Positions 38,487 through 47,444 are shown, counted from the first letter of the stretch. The stretch is DNA of 64,000 nt from Shewanella intestini (GCF_018221465.1 NZ_JAAIKR010000002.1:291956-355955), one strand, 5' to 3'. Translations and numbers: made by a program. The notes: generated by a model not told the origin, from the sequence alone.

Positions 38487-39128
38487 ATGGCAAGCAGGAC
38501 TGATACAAAAACAAGGATTCTTGATGCAGCAGAGAAATTATTCGCAGAACGTGGTTTTTCTGAAACATCATTGAGATTGATAACAAGTAAAGCTGAAGTT
38601 AACCTTGCTTCAGTTAATTATCATTTTGGCTCAAAGAAAGAGTTGATCAGGGCTGTACTTGCAAGATACCTCGACGTATTTATGCCAAATGCAGCAGCAG
38701 AGATAGTTGCTTTACAAAAATCACCACAAACGGCATCTTTAGACGAGATTTTTTCCACACTTATTCAGCCATTGCTTGACCTAAATACGCTAAGAAGCGG
38801 CGGTACCATTATATTTCTTCAATTACTTGGCCGTGGTTACATTGAAAGTCAGGGGCATTTGCGCTGGTTTATCACCACGCATTATGGGGCATATCTGGCG
38901 TCATTTATTGCTGCCGTTAAGCAAAGTGCGCCACACATTCCTGCAGTTGAAATGTTTTGGCGACTACACTTTACCCTTGGCACCATCGTATTCACTATGG
39001 CTTCAGCCGATGCCCTAAACGAAATTGCTGCAGCGGATTATGACGAGCATAACGATACTGAAGCCATTCTACGTAAAGTTATTCCATATATGGCTGCAGG
39101 TGTAGCAGTTCCTGTCCCGACTAATTAA
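38487..39128 (+). CDS. psrA: TetR-family fatty-acid regulator PsrA
   Basis: 213 residues from ATG 38487 (MASRTDTKTRILDAAEKLF); upstream in-frame ATGs would add unrelated hydrophobic sequence and swallow the operator. The helix-turn-helix is EVNLASVNYHFGSKKELIRAV, and the C-terminal TetR_C domain is of the PsrA/DUF1956 kind. PsrA represses beta-oxidation genes and is released by long-chain fatty acyl ligands in gammaproteobacteria. A fadE paralogue follows after 11 bases, which supports the assignment. Confidence 0.85.
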   Translation: MASRTDTKTRILDAAEKLFAERGFSETSLRLITSKAEVNLASVNYHFGSKKELIRAVLARYLDVFMPNAAAEIVALQKSPQTASLDEIFSTLIQPLLDLNTLRSGGTIIFLQLLGRGYIESQGHLRWFITTHYGAYLASFIAAVKQSAPHIPAVEMFWRLHFTLGTIVFTMASADALNEIAAADYDEHNDTEAILRKVIPYMAAGVAVPVPTN

Positions 39129-39139
39129 TAAGGTTTTTT

Positions 39140-41416
39140 ATGAGTATTATTATTTTAATATTGATAGCACTAGCCATTCTCTTCGGTGTAAGAGATTTGC
39201 GTATTCGCTTTATCACACGTCCCGTGTTTGCTTTCTTTAAAAAAGTACTGCCGCCTCTTTCAACTACTGAAAAAGAAGCCATGGAAGCCGGCGATGTATG
39301 GTGGGAAGGCGAGTTATTTCGCGGTAAACCTGACTGGAATAAATTACACGATTACGGTAAACCAGGGTTAACTGTAGAAGAACAAGCTTTCTTAGATAAT
39401 CAAGTTCAAACTGCATTAGCAATGATTGATGATTTTGACATTGTTCATAACCGTAAAGACTTGCCACCAGAGCTTTGGGAATACTTTAAAAAAGAAGGTT
39501 TTTTTGCGCTTATTATCCCTAAAAAGTTTGGTGGACGTGAGTTTTCAGCTTATGCAAACTCAACTATCGTCGCTAAAATCGCATCACGCAGTATTAGTGC
39601 TGCGGTGACCGTAATGGTACCAAACTCTTTAGGCCCGGGTGAATTACTGACTCATTACGGTACACAAGAGCAAAAAGATCGTTGGTTACCGTCTCTAGCT
39701 GTTGGTAATGACATTCCTTGTTTTGCTTTAACAGGCCCAGAGGCGGGCAGTGATGCTGGTGCTATTCCTGATATCGGCGTTGTTTGTCGACAATCATTTA
39801 ATGGCGAAGACACACTGGGTATCAGTTTAACTTGGAATAAGCGCTACATTACCCTAGCACCCGTTGCCACCGTATTAGGTTTAGCTTTTCAAATGAAAGA
39901 CCCACAAGGGCTTTTAGGTGACACCCCTGATATTGGTATTACCTGTGCGCTTATTCCTACTGATCATGAGGGTGTTGTAATTGGTAATCGTCATAACCCA
40001 CTATCAATGGCGTTTATGAACGGTACTACAAGTGGTAAAGAAGTGTTTATCCCACTCGATTGGATAATCGGTGGCCCACAATATGCTGGTCGCGGCTGGA
40101 GAATGTTGGTTGAATGTCTATCCGCAGGCCGTGGTATTTCATTGCCGGCACTTGCCACTGCATCAGGTCATGTTGCGACAAAAACCACCACTGCATACAG
40201 TTATGTACGCCAACAATTTGGTATGCCAATCGGTTACTTTGAAGGTGTACAAGAGGCCATGGCGCGGATTATCGCCAATACTTATCAGTTAGAAGCTGCG
40301 CGTAGATTAACAACGTTAGGTATTGATTTAAAAGTAAAACCTTCAGTTGTAACCGCTATTGCTAAATACCATATGACTGAGCTTGGTCGTGATGTTGTAG
40401 AAGATGCAATGGATATTCAGTCAGGTAAAGGTATCCAACTTGGACCGAAAAACTATTTAGGCCATGCATTTATGGCTAATCCAATTTCTATCACTGTTGA
40501 AGGCGCAAATATTCTTACGCGTTCGTTAATGATCTTTGGCCAAGGTGCAACGCGTTGTCATCCATACGTGTTAGCCGAAATGGAAGCGGCAAGTATGGAC
40601 GATTCTGCTGCCGGGTTAGATAGATTCGATAATTTATTAATGGGGCATATTGGTTATAGCTGTCGTAACGCATTAAGTACCTTTGCAAATGCATTAACCG
40701 GCAGTCGTTTTTCTTCAGCACCGGTGAGTGGTCAAACAAAATCATATTATCGTGATATGAACCGTATCTCTGCTGCATTGGCAACGATGACTGATGTTTC
40801 AATGTTGGTGATGGGTGGTGATTTAAAACGTAAGGAAATGATTTCAGCACGATTAGGCGATGTGTTAAGCCAGTTGTATTTAGCATCTGCGACATTAAAG
40901 CACTTTGAAGATAATGGTCGTCAGCATGATGACTTACCCATTGTGCATTACGTTATGCAGCAACGCTTACATTTTGCTGCTAAAGCGTTACAAGACGCTA
41001 TTCGTAATTTTCCTAGCAAAATAATCTCCATTTTATTAAAGGTTATTATTTTCCCATTAGGTAATCACTTTGCTATGCCAACGGACAAGTCGGCCGTTAA
41101 TTTATGCATGGGGATGATGCAACCAAGCCCAGCAAGGGATCGATTGACGTTTTTATGTGGAGAATTTGCAGGTGATAAAAGCGGCATTGCCGAAGTAGAA
41201 GCGGCGTTTAATGCAAAATACCAAGCTAAAGCGTTATACAAAAAACTTAAGCAAGCACAGCGTAATAAACAATTACCTGCAAAATTGCCAATGGTAGATT
41301 TGTTTGATGCCGCATTATCTGAAAACATCATTACTGATGAAGAACATACTCAACTTATTGAAGCGGATAAACTGCGTTTAGATGCGATAAATGTTGACGA
41401 GTTTAGTTCACTTTAA
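39140..41416 (+). CDS. Acyl-CoA dehydrogenase, FadE paralogue
   Basis: 758 residues, clearly related to the fadE product at 22958 but with a shorter hydrophobic N-terminus. Shared motifs: [56 protein letters not shown] and the FadE-type C-terminal domain. It probably oxidises acyl-CoA at the membrane, perhaps with different chain-length preference. It is co-transcribed with psrA (11-base gap) and so falls under the PsrA-like box at 38450. Confidence 0.92.
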   Translation: MSIIILILIALAILFGVRDLRIRFITRPVFAFFKKVLPPLSTTEKEAMEAGDVWWEGELFRGKPDWNKLHDYGKPGLTVEEQAFLDNQVQTALAMIDDFDIVHNRKDLPPELWEYFKKEGFFALIIPKKFGGREFSAYANSTIVAKIASRSISAAVTVMVPNSLGPGELLTHYGTQEQKDRWLPSLAVGNDIPCFALTGPEAGSDAGAIPDIGVVCRQSFNGEDTLGISLTWNKRYITLAPVATVLGLAFQMKDPQGLLGDTPDIGITCALIPTDHEGVVIGNRHNPLSMAFMNGTTSGKEVFIPLDWIIGGPQYAGRGWRMLVECLSAGRGISLPALATASGHVATKTTTAYSYVRQQFGMPIGYFEGVQEAMARIIANTYQLEAARRLTTLGIDLKVKPSVVTAIAKYHMTELGRDVVEDAMDIQSGKGIQLGPKNYLGHAFMANPISITVEGANILTRSLMIFGQGATRCHPYVLAEMEAASMDDSAAGLDRFDNLLMGHIGYSCRNALSTFANALTGSRFSSAPVSGQTKSYYRDMNRISAALATMTDVSMLVMGGDLKRKEMISARLGDVLSQLYLASATLKHFEDNGRQHDDLPIVHYVMQQRLHFAAKALQDAIRNFPSKIISILLKVIIFPLGNHFAMPTDKSAVNLCMGMMQPSPARDRLTFLCGEFAGDKSGIAEVEAAFNAKYQAKALYKKLKQAQRNKQLPAKLPMVDLFDAALSENIITDEEHTQLIEADKLRLDAINVDEFSSL

Positions 41417-41443
41417 TCATTTAATTTAGTGTTTCATTATTTT

Positions 41444-41471
41444 AAACGCTGCCTTTAGGCAGCGTTTTTTT
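41444..41471 (+). terminator. Terminator of psrA-fadE2
   Basis: AAACGCTGCC, loop TTTA, GGCAGCGTTT then a T run: a perfect 10-bp stem. Confidence 0.92.
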
Positions 41472-42231
41472 ACAACTATATATGCTGATAATCAAACAAA
41501 AAGGCATCTCTAGCCTTTATTGTCGTTGTGGCTACAAACTTACTTTCATATTGTGTTTCTTACAATGATTCTTGTAGTTATTGACTATATTGATCCCTAT
41601 TCACATCACTTTACTGGTGTGAATATTTTCTTGTTTATTACCTGTTTATCGACTTATCGTTAAGTTATATCCCAAGCCATCATGGCAAAGTCAATTGCTT
41701 CATTCTGCTGTTTCATTTCCTCTACCACTACAAACATTAAACGCCTTATTGTGATCTAAGTGTTGATTTTCACCTAAGTATTAATGAAGGTCACTGTTTT
41801 CCAGTCAAGCGTACATACATCAAGTTTTAAAGGCTAATTAAAGAGATATCTATTAAGCATCTTTATTGTTTTAGTTATCGTTTTACAAATTTTTACCCCG
41901 TACGCCACAAATTTGATAACTAGATAACACTTTATTTAATATTTCTTTTGTAAAATGCGCGCATTAAGTACTATTTAATAACAAAAGACAGGCATTTAGC
42001 AAAATACATAACATTACTGACTAACCTTTGCAGCTAGGGGAGGGGGAATGTTATTTAATGATTACTTTGCCAAGCTAAACAAAGTGTAGGAAATGCACTG
42101 ATAAGTGCTTTTTTAATTTTGTAATTGGTTTATTCAACACTATTTATTATACGGAATAGCGCAATTTATTTGTGCTTCATTCACAATATTAATGACATAT
42201 TTATCTAAAAAGATAAAAACAAGGTAGTAAC
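41472..42231. other. Long AT-rich intergenic region before the OmpX-like gene
   Basis: 760 bases with no supported gene. One conspicuous purine block, AGGGGAGGGGGA (42036-42047), runs straight into an ATG at 42048 and a 13-codon frame (MLFNDYFAKLNKV). This could be a leader peptide, but the ribosome-site spacing is almost zero. The rest probably serves as a long promoter/leader for the porin-like gene. Confidence 0.4.
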
Positions 42232-42726
42232 ATGAAATGTAGTCGCGCCATTTTCATCACATCACTCATTATCGTTTCTATTAATACTGCAAACGCAGCG
42301 CGTTATGATGATTCTAAAGCAGGATTTACTGCATCTATTGGTTCAGCTCAAATCAGAACAAATGACTTTAAGGATGCTAATGCTGCTATTTTAGGTTTAG
42401 CATATACTTATTATAAAGGTCTACGTTTACAAGCTACGATCACCTCGCAAACCGATATGACTTCAAGCAATACTCGTTACCATAATACTTCTGGTTCATT
42501 TCAAGCGACTTCCATTGGTCTAGGTTATGAATTTAATGATGGTTTTTATGTAGGTGGCGGAGCAACACAAGTAAGAATTAAGAACTTAACAACAACTGAA
42601 TCTAATAGTGGTTACACTGCAAATATTGGGTATGTTGCTAGCAATGGTTTTGATATCAGTATTCAAACTCAACACATTGATTACGGTAGCGCATTATCAT
42701 TATCTATCGGGTATAAGTTTTTATAA
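42232..42726 (+). CDS. OmpX/Ail-like outer-membrane beta-barrel protein
   Basis: 164 residues. The signal peptide ends around NTANA-A. The mature part shows alternating aromatic or hydrophobic and polar residues in about eight strands: AILGLAYTYYKGLRLQATIT, GLGYEFNDGFYVGGG, YTANIGYVASNGFDISIQT, and a C-terminal LSIGYKFL like barrel assembly signals. It probably sits in the outer membrane. Ligand or role unknown. An AAGGTAGTAAC site precedes the ATG, and it has its own terminator. Confidence 0.75.
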   Translation: MKCSRAIFITSLIIVSINTANAARYDDSKAGFTASIGSAQIRTNDFKDANAAILGLAYTYYKGLRLQATITSQTDMTSSNTRYHNTSGSFQATSIGLGYEFNDGFYVGGGATQVRIKNLTTTESNSGYTANIGYVASNGFDISIQTQHIDYGSALSLSIGYKFL

Positions 42727-42749
42727 TATATTAAATGCTTGCTCGAAAT

Positions 42750-42777
42750 AACGCTGCTATTAGTCAGCGTTTTTTTT
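42750..42777 (+). terminator. Terminator of the OmpX-like gene
   Basis: AACGCTG, loop of 8 bases, CAGCGTT followed by a T run. Confidence 0.88.
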
Positions 42778-42991
42778 ACTTAAATGGTTTTCAAATCTGG
42801 CTTAAATTTAGAACATTAACTTTATTTCCCACAAATAATGCTAATTTGATAATCACTAATTTGTGGCTATAGACAGCGATATCACGATGTAATCCTACAA
42901 ATCATAGATAAACGACCAAGTTTGCGCTTTTTTTGAATATCTGCGCTGAATTTGACTGATAGGTGACACGTATATAGCCCAACTATTTAGC

Positions 42992-44017
42992 CTATTGTTT
43001 AAATGAGGTGCGCCACTGTGTCGGTGTTACGTAAAAAGTAGACTTGAAGTGTTTTCTGAACACACTGTCAGAGCCAAAACCGACTTGCTCTGCAACTTGA
43101 GAAATAGAGAGTTGAGTTGTTTCTAATAAACGTTGGCTGAGCACCAAGCGTTGATTTTGCAACCACTGTCAAAAGGTGCAGCCGTAAGTGACTTTAAACT
43201 GCCGTGTAAAGGTGCGCTTGCTCATTGCGCAGCGTTCAGCTATTTCATCTAATGAGTGTGACAAATTGAGATTTTGCTCGACCAGCTCAACTACAAGGCT
43301 AAGACTTGTTTCTGTTAGGGGCTTTGCATTAATCGGAGCAGGTATGTATTGCTGTTGCCCCCCAGAACGAAATGGAGCTGTGACCATCTTACGTGCAAGA
43401 GCATTGGCAAGCTCGCTACCACACAGTCGTCGCACTATGTGTAGGCAACAATCAAGCGAAGCGGCTACCCCTGCTGAAGTGATGATCGTTTCGAGTTCAA
43501 TAAAAAGAGGATTTGGGTCAAAATCTACCTTAGGAAATCTCTGCTGAAATTGATCTATGAAAGCCCAGTGGGTAGTGGCTCGTTTTCCATCTAAAACTCC
43601 TGCACATGCAAGCACGTATGACCCAAGACAGAGTCCCACCAGTAGCTTGTCTTTCGCATAATGCTCCTTTAGCGCCACAAGAATTTGTTCGCTCGGCTGC
43701 GCTAGCTCATTTGGCCAACTTGGGATAATCACAATATCCGCTTCTTCAATCGCACTAAGATCTCTATCAATCACAACACCAAAGCCTGAGCCTGTTTCAA
43801 ACTGTGTCCCATTTTCGGTACAGATCTTTAGATCAAACCGAGGAGATTGACCGACAAAAATATCTTGAAACACCATACAGGGTAAAGAGAGATGAAAAGC
43901 ACTTATTCCTTCAAAAGCAAGCAATGTGATTTTAATCAGCTCATCTGATTGAAACATGATTGGCTCGATTTGCGTAAATAATGACTTTCGAGACAGTATC
44001 ACACTAATACTGAACAT
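42992..44017 (-). pseudogene. GlxA-family AraC-type regulator interrupted by an in-frame TGA
   Basis: The frame reads from 44017 (or ATG 43957, MFQSDELIKITLLAFEG) through a DJ-1/PfpI-like domain (VGLCLGSYVLACAGVLDGKRATTHW) into the AraC helix-turn-helix (AERCAMSKRTFTRQFKVTYGCTF). A TGA stands at 43169-43171. The same frame then continues 58 codons with a perfect second half of the AraC domain (QWLQNQRLVLSQRLLETT, VAEQVGFGSDSVFRKHFK) to TAG at 42992. A single base change, for example GGA or CGA to TGA, explains it. No shift in frame occurs. The truncated product would lack the second HTH and probably not bind DNA. The divergent neighbour is also a remnant. Confidence 0.85.
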
Positions 44018-44049
44018 CGCATACTAAAAAACACAAAGAGCATGACTCA

Positions 44050-44274
44050 TTAATTAATTTACAGAGGCATTTGGATGTTGGTCAACCGCTATTAATGTCT
44101 GCTGATGAGGTTATGGAGTTTATTCGATTGTCTCCAGGTCAAGTGATAGCGAACCATATGGATGCACTAAATCACTGCGGGACGACTCGAAAAATTATGA
44201 ACGAATCTATTAGTAAGAGTGGTTTATCAGATAAAGTTCTTATTCCTGCTGACGGCGAGACGCTAGAATTTTAG
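44050..44274 (+). pseudogene. C-terminal remnant of an MBL-fold metallo-hydrolase
   Basis: About 75 in-frame codons without a credible start. PLLMSADEVMEFIRLSPGQV, NHMDALNHCGTTRKIM and the end IPADGETLEF match the last 70 or so residues of small metallo-beta-lactamase-fold hydrolases as I remember them (typical end IPADGE). The catalytic N-terminal two thirds, with HxHxDH, are absent: only 33 to 53 bases lie between this frame and the divergent regulator. Such hydrolases are sometimes found beside GlxA-type regulators, so both members of the pair appear to have decayed. Confidence 0.6.
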
Positions 44275-44277
44275 AGC

Positions 44278-44855
44278 GCTCAAAAATACCTGATAATTGT
44301 CGCGTCTTGTTGTGATGTTTGCGTATCGGTTCAGTTGTAATTGGCAAGTCACAATATATTGTTCTGAAGGCGCTGCTCCCATGTAGATTCCAATAAGTCT
44401 GGCATTTCATTTTCTTTTTCTTTTTAAACCCGATGCTTGCAATGCGCGGCTCGTTTAGGTGGAGTCGCAAAAAGTCTAACTCTTTTATGTTGTTCAGAAA
44501 CGGGTTAGGGCTGATGACTCATTTATAACACTTTAAAGAATATCAACGATATCCAAATGAACAAAAGAATACGAGAAAGCCTGGTAATGAACCGATTAAA
44601 AGAACATTCCTAAGCATAAAGATAGTTAACTTTATAGATGGCTGAATCAGTCATTAAATTTTTGCTAAATGAAAATTATCGCTTAGACCGGTAATCTCGA
44701 TTTATAGCCATATAGCCAGTTCACAATAGGTCAGTTTCTCTTACCTTTAGATCCTATTTAACATAATATACATTGTGCGCATACTTGTGTGTTTGTATAT
44801 ACTCAAATATTTGTTTCCTATAAGTATCAATAAACCTTGCAATTATTAGCGCATC
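44278..44855. other. Gene-poor stretch between the MBL remnant and the integrase
   Basis: About 580 bases. Short frames exist on both strands, for instance 44240-44470 on the minus strand, but none shows a family motif. The part near 44280-44480 is less AT-rich than its surroundings and may be further gene debris. No terminal inverted repeat of an insertion sequence was recognised. Confidence 0.4.
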
Positions 44856-44910
44856 TGTACGTGAAATCTGAAGTACTTACCTAAGGTTTGTTGTCTAGAT
44901 TTCACGTACA
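44856..44910. repeat. Inverted repeat next to the integrase gene
   Basis: TGTACGTGAAATCT (44856-44869) and AGATTTCACGTACA (44897-44910) are perfect 14-base inverted arms around 27 bases. GCGC blocks just outside extend the match with a small bulge. The loop holds two small palindromes, AAGTACTT and ACCTAAGGT. It begins 6 bases past the integrase stop codon. There is no T run on either strand, so it is not an ordinary terminator. Confidence 0.65.
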
Positions 44911-44916
44911 AGCGCG

Positions 44917-46203
44917 TTATTTTAGATGATCTAATGGTTTATTCGCGGCGCTTTGATGTCGTTCAGTCTGCGTGGTATGTAAATACTGTGATGTAGTATC
45001 AATACTTTCATGTCCGGCATCTGCTTGAACATGTGATAATGGCCGCTGATTCAAATTAATGTCATGTGTAATTCCTGTATGACGAATATTATGCGCTGTG
45101 AGTTTACGCATCAATTGGCTTTCTTGTTCAAACCCGTCGGTAAATGCAATGTCAGCAGCAAGTGCAATGATATGATTGAGTTCATCCCTTAAATGTCTAA
45201 TGCCTAGATTGGCATTCAATAATCCAGAATCACGTCCATGCGCAGCAGCTTTGTGACGAACAAATAATGGTTGCTGTTCATCAATGCTGGGTAAGTCTGG
45301 TAATCCAAGAAATTGCCGGTAATCGATTAGTGCATTAAGCAGCGATTTAGAGATGGCAATATTGCGGGCTTTACCACTTTTTGAAAACGGCACATGAAAA
45401 TACCAAATGCCATTATGAATATCTTTTCTAAATTGGTTCATCATTGGTGAATACCCAGCTCGGCCGCTAATTTCGGATATTCTTAAATAACAGCTATACA
45501 ATAAGTTGATTAAAAACAAACTGCGTTGATGTTTTTCAGGTTGTGTTTCAGCAAGGTTTGAAACCGTACTGACAACATATGACCATTGTAATTTGGTAAA
45601 TGCTTTCTGATTATCATCTTCATTTTTAATGAATTTTCGATTAATTGCGAATCGACTGTGTTTTAGCCATAGTTGCGCAGGATTACGTTCTGTATATTCT
45701 TCACTGATTAAGTAGCCGTAGAATGACGACACAATCGCAATTTTTGTCTTTAAAGCACTGTCACTTAAATTATATGGCTGTTGTTTTCCATCTTTCTTTT
45801 TCGCAGTAAATGGTCGCCATGCCGCATTGGGATAACGTATTTCAGTGGCTTTATCGGTCTTAAATTGCGGTACATTAAACGTTCCAATCAGCTCTTTGGG
45901 TGGTTTTTCACAGTAATTAATATAGCGGCCAATGTCTTTTCTAGTCAGCTTTATTGGCGATATGGATGCTACATCAAAGCACCAATGTAAAAACGTGGTG
46001 AGTTCACTTCGGTAGGTTTTATAGTTATTTTCTGATTGTCGTTGTTCAAATAACCAGTCGGAGCAATGCTCTATAATTAATCCCGCATCTGACACGGATC
46101 TTAAGGTGATTTGAGTAATATGTTGGTTCACAAATTGATTACCCGACAACACGTAATCTGCTGAATCAAATAATGGATAAACTGGGGGTTTTTTCTCAAA
46201 CAT
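44917..46203 (-). CDS. Tyrosine recombinase / site-specific integrase
   Basis: 428 residues. The N-terminal SAM-like core-binding domain spans about 35-175, the catalytic domain about 200-415. Catalytic residues appear complete: Arg241 in YLRISEI, His371 and Arg374 in HNIRH, His398 in AGHES and Tyr407 in SQYLHT. It is therefore probably active. No excisionase, phage or transfer genes are beside it, so it is a lone integrase. A long inverted repeat follows its stop codon. It is not an IntI: I see no IntI-specific patch and no attC array. Confidence 0.9.
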   Translation of the reverse strand: MFEKKPPVYPLFDSADYVLSGNQFVNQHITQITLRSVSDAGLIIEHCSDWLFEQRQSENNYKTYRSELTTFLHWCFDVASISPIKLTRKDIGRYINYCEKPPKELIGTFNVPQFKTDKATEIRYPNAAWRPFTAKKKDGKQQPYNLSDSALKTKIAIVSSFYGYLISEEYTERNPAQLWLKHSRFAINRKFIKNEDDNQKAFTKLQWSYVVSTVSNLAETQPEKHQRSLFLINLLYSCYLRISEISGRAGYSPMMNQFRKDIHNGIWYFHVPFSKSGKARNIAISKSLLNALIDYRQFLGLPDLPSIDEQQPLFVRHKAAAHGRDSGLLNANLGIRHLRDELNHIIALAADIAFTDGFEQESQLMRKLTAHNIRHTGITHDINLNQRPLSHVQADAGHESIDTTSQYLHTTQTERHQSAANKPLDHLK

Positions 46204-46251
46204 GCGGTATATCTAGATAAAATAATACTTGAGTATACCAAAACAAATTGA

Positions 46252-46275
46252 TGCCGATAACGTTATTTATCGGCA
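46252..46275 (-). terminator. Hairpin between the small secreted protein gene and the integrase
   Basis: TGCCGATAA, loop CGTTAT, TTATCGGCA: a perfect 9-bp stem, followed on the minus strand by TCAATTTGTTTT. A probable terminator for the gene at 46315-46734. Confidence 0.55.
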
Positions 46276-46314
46276 CCAAATGTGGTGTGTTTTATGACGA
46301 TAATAAAGATGGAT

Positions 46315-46734
46315 CTATAATTTATTGTTATCTATCTTGGCGTAATGCTCGCAATCAAATTGCTGCGCTTTGGTCTTTAATAGCTCAATAAACTGACTTT
46401 TATCTTGAGACTTTTTAACGCTAAGTTGCTGCTCTAATGACTTGGCTTGAGTGACAATTTTACTCATGACCATGTCTCGTGCGTGTTGCTCTGATTTACC
46501 GGTTAACATGAGTTGTTCGACTAAGTTTGAAAAGTGGGTATACACCACTCCTTTATAAAAGTCGGCTGTCGATAATTGCGGTGAGTGCGAATAGATAATT
46601 GAGCAACTTAATGCGTTATCAATATTGTTGATTGACTGCTCTATTTGCACAACGACAGGTTGTTGTGTTGAATAACTTGCTTTTACTGTGGTGCTAAAAA
46701 GTATCAACAATATCAATATAATCATTTTTCTCAT
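46315..46734 (-). CDS. Small secreted protein of unknown function
   Basis: 139 residues. A clear Sec signal peptide (MRKMIILILLILFSTTVKA) is followed by a charged, helical mature part with two cysteines (ALSCSIIY and FDCEHYAK) that could form a disulfide. I recognise no family. It lies between the integrase and umuDC, on the integrase strand, and may be cargo or an older resident gene. GATTGCGATGAGAAAA contains its start. Confidence 0.6.
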   Translation of the reverse strand: MRKMIILILLILFSTTVKASYSTQQPVVVQIEQSINNIDNALSCSIIYSHSPQLSTADFYKGVVYTHFSNLVEQLMLTGKSEQHARDMVMSKIVTQAKSLEQQLSVKKSQDKSQFIELLKTKAQQFDCEHYAKIDNNKL

Positions 46735-46774
46735 CGCAATCCCCTACTTTCAAATCAATCTACTGAGGCGATAC

Positions 46775-46888
46775 ATGGTTCATAAACCTCTTCATCGCTT
46801 TATTGTATCTATTTTTGCTAAACGTAAGCTGAACAAGGTCACTGCTTTAAAATTATTACTATTAGCTAATTACTTCAAAAGCTTATGA
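46775..46888 (+). CDS. Possible small basic protein, 37 residues
   Basis: ATG 46775 with GAGG upstream. The product is MVHKPLHRFIVSIF followed by basic AKRKLNKV and a hydrophobic helix. There is no family match that I know. It is short enough that a chance frame cannot be excluded. Confidence 0.25.
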   Translation: MVHKPLHRFIVSIFAKRKLNKVTALKLLLLANYFKSL

Positions 46889-46974
46889 TGATTGTTATTG
46901 CAAAGCTGCTTATCTGAATGGCACAACTTCTTGCTATAAATTGACTCGTTGAGGTTTGATGTAAGTAGAAAAGA

Positions 46975-47002
46975 TTGCCAATTTTACGGGGTTAACTATA
47001 AT
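46975..47002 (+). promoter_or_regulatory. Promoter of umuDC
   Basis: -35 TTGCCA (46975-46980), 16-base spacer, -10 TATAAT (46997-47002). The LexA box begins one base later, so bound LexA would cover the start point. Confidence 0.75.
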
Positions 47003-47003
47003 A

Positions 47004-47019
47004 CTGTATAAATATACAG
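47004..47019. promoter_or_regulatory. LexA (SOS) box before umuD
   Basis: CTGTATAAATATACAG, a near-perfect match to the gammaproteobacterial SOS consensus CTGT-N8-ACAG with an AT-rich centre. Confidence 0.92.
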
Positions 47020-47033
47020 TTAAACTAATTACT

Positions 47034-47441
47034 ATGAATGTCATCCCTATTTTAGCCAGTGCAGGAATAACGGGGTTTGAATCCCCTGCTTCAGATTATC
47101 ATCAACTTCCTTTAAGTTTAGATGAGTTATTAATTGATCATCCAAGCGCCACATTTATTGGTCAAGCAAGCGGTGATTCAATGCAAAATATTGGTATTTT
47201 TGATAAAGATATTTTAATTGTCGATCGCCATGTCACCGTTAAAAATCAAGATGTTATTGTTGCAAATTACAATGGTAATTTTGTATGCAAGTTAATCGAT
47301 ACCCAGCGACGATTATTATTATCTGCCAATGATAACTACCATAGTGTGGTGATCCACGAACATGACTCATTTAATATTGAAGGTGTTGTGGTGCGTTCTA
47401 TTCGTTGTCATCGTACAAGCCCGGTTCTGGCAGGCAAATAA
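47034..47441 (+). CDS. umuD: UmuD, SOS mutagenesis protein, translesion polymerase subunit
   Basis: 135 residues, S24-family self-cleaving protein. Nucleophile Ser lies in GDSMQ and the Lys in FVCKLI. The cleavage point corresponds to T-G in ITGFESPASDY; E. coli has C-G at this place. Processed UmuD' would pair with UmuC to form DNA polymerase V. It is governed by the LexA box 15 bases upstream and is 3 bases before umuC. Confidence 0.94.
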   Translation: MNVIPILASAGITGFESPASDYHQLPLSLDELLIDHPSATFIGQASGDSMQNIGIFDKDILIVDRHVTVKNQDVIVANYNGNFVCKLIDTQRRLLLSANDNYHSVVIHEHDSFNIEGVVVRSIRCHRTSPVLAGK

Positions 47442-47444
47442 CGG

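Larger units (their letters stand above)
46735..47033. other. Region between the secreted protein gene and umuD
   Basis: 299 bases. A 37-codon frame at 46775-46888 on the plus strand (starts MVHKPLHRFIV, ends LLLANYFKSL, with GAGG six bases before ATG) is basic and could be a real small gene, but nothing confirms it. The right end holds the umuDC promoter and LexA box. Confidence 0.4.

Noticed and set aside
39784-39793. TTGTCGACAA inside the fadE paralogue
   Set aside because: A single copy in the middle of a conserved coding motif (CRQSF), far from prp genes. Probably chance.
40515-40895. 126-codon frame antisense to the fadE paralogue
   Set aside because: The sense strand encodes conserved FadE motifs throughout.
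42048-42089. 13-codon frame after the AGGGGAGGGGGA block
   Set aside because: The ribosome-site spacing is too short, and a 13-residue frame is expected by chance. Left as a note in the intergenic entry.
44240-44470. 76-codon minus-strand frame next to the MBL remnant
   Set aside because: Low-complexity lysine run, no motif, no ribosome site. It may be debris but cannot be assigned.
44856-44910. Integron attC site or chromosomal integron
   Set aside because: The arms lack the GTTRRRY and RYYYAAC core pattern, there is no cassette array, and the recombinase does not look like IntI. Kept only as an unassigned inverted repeat.
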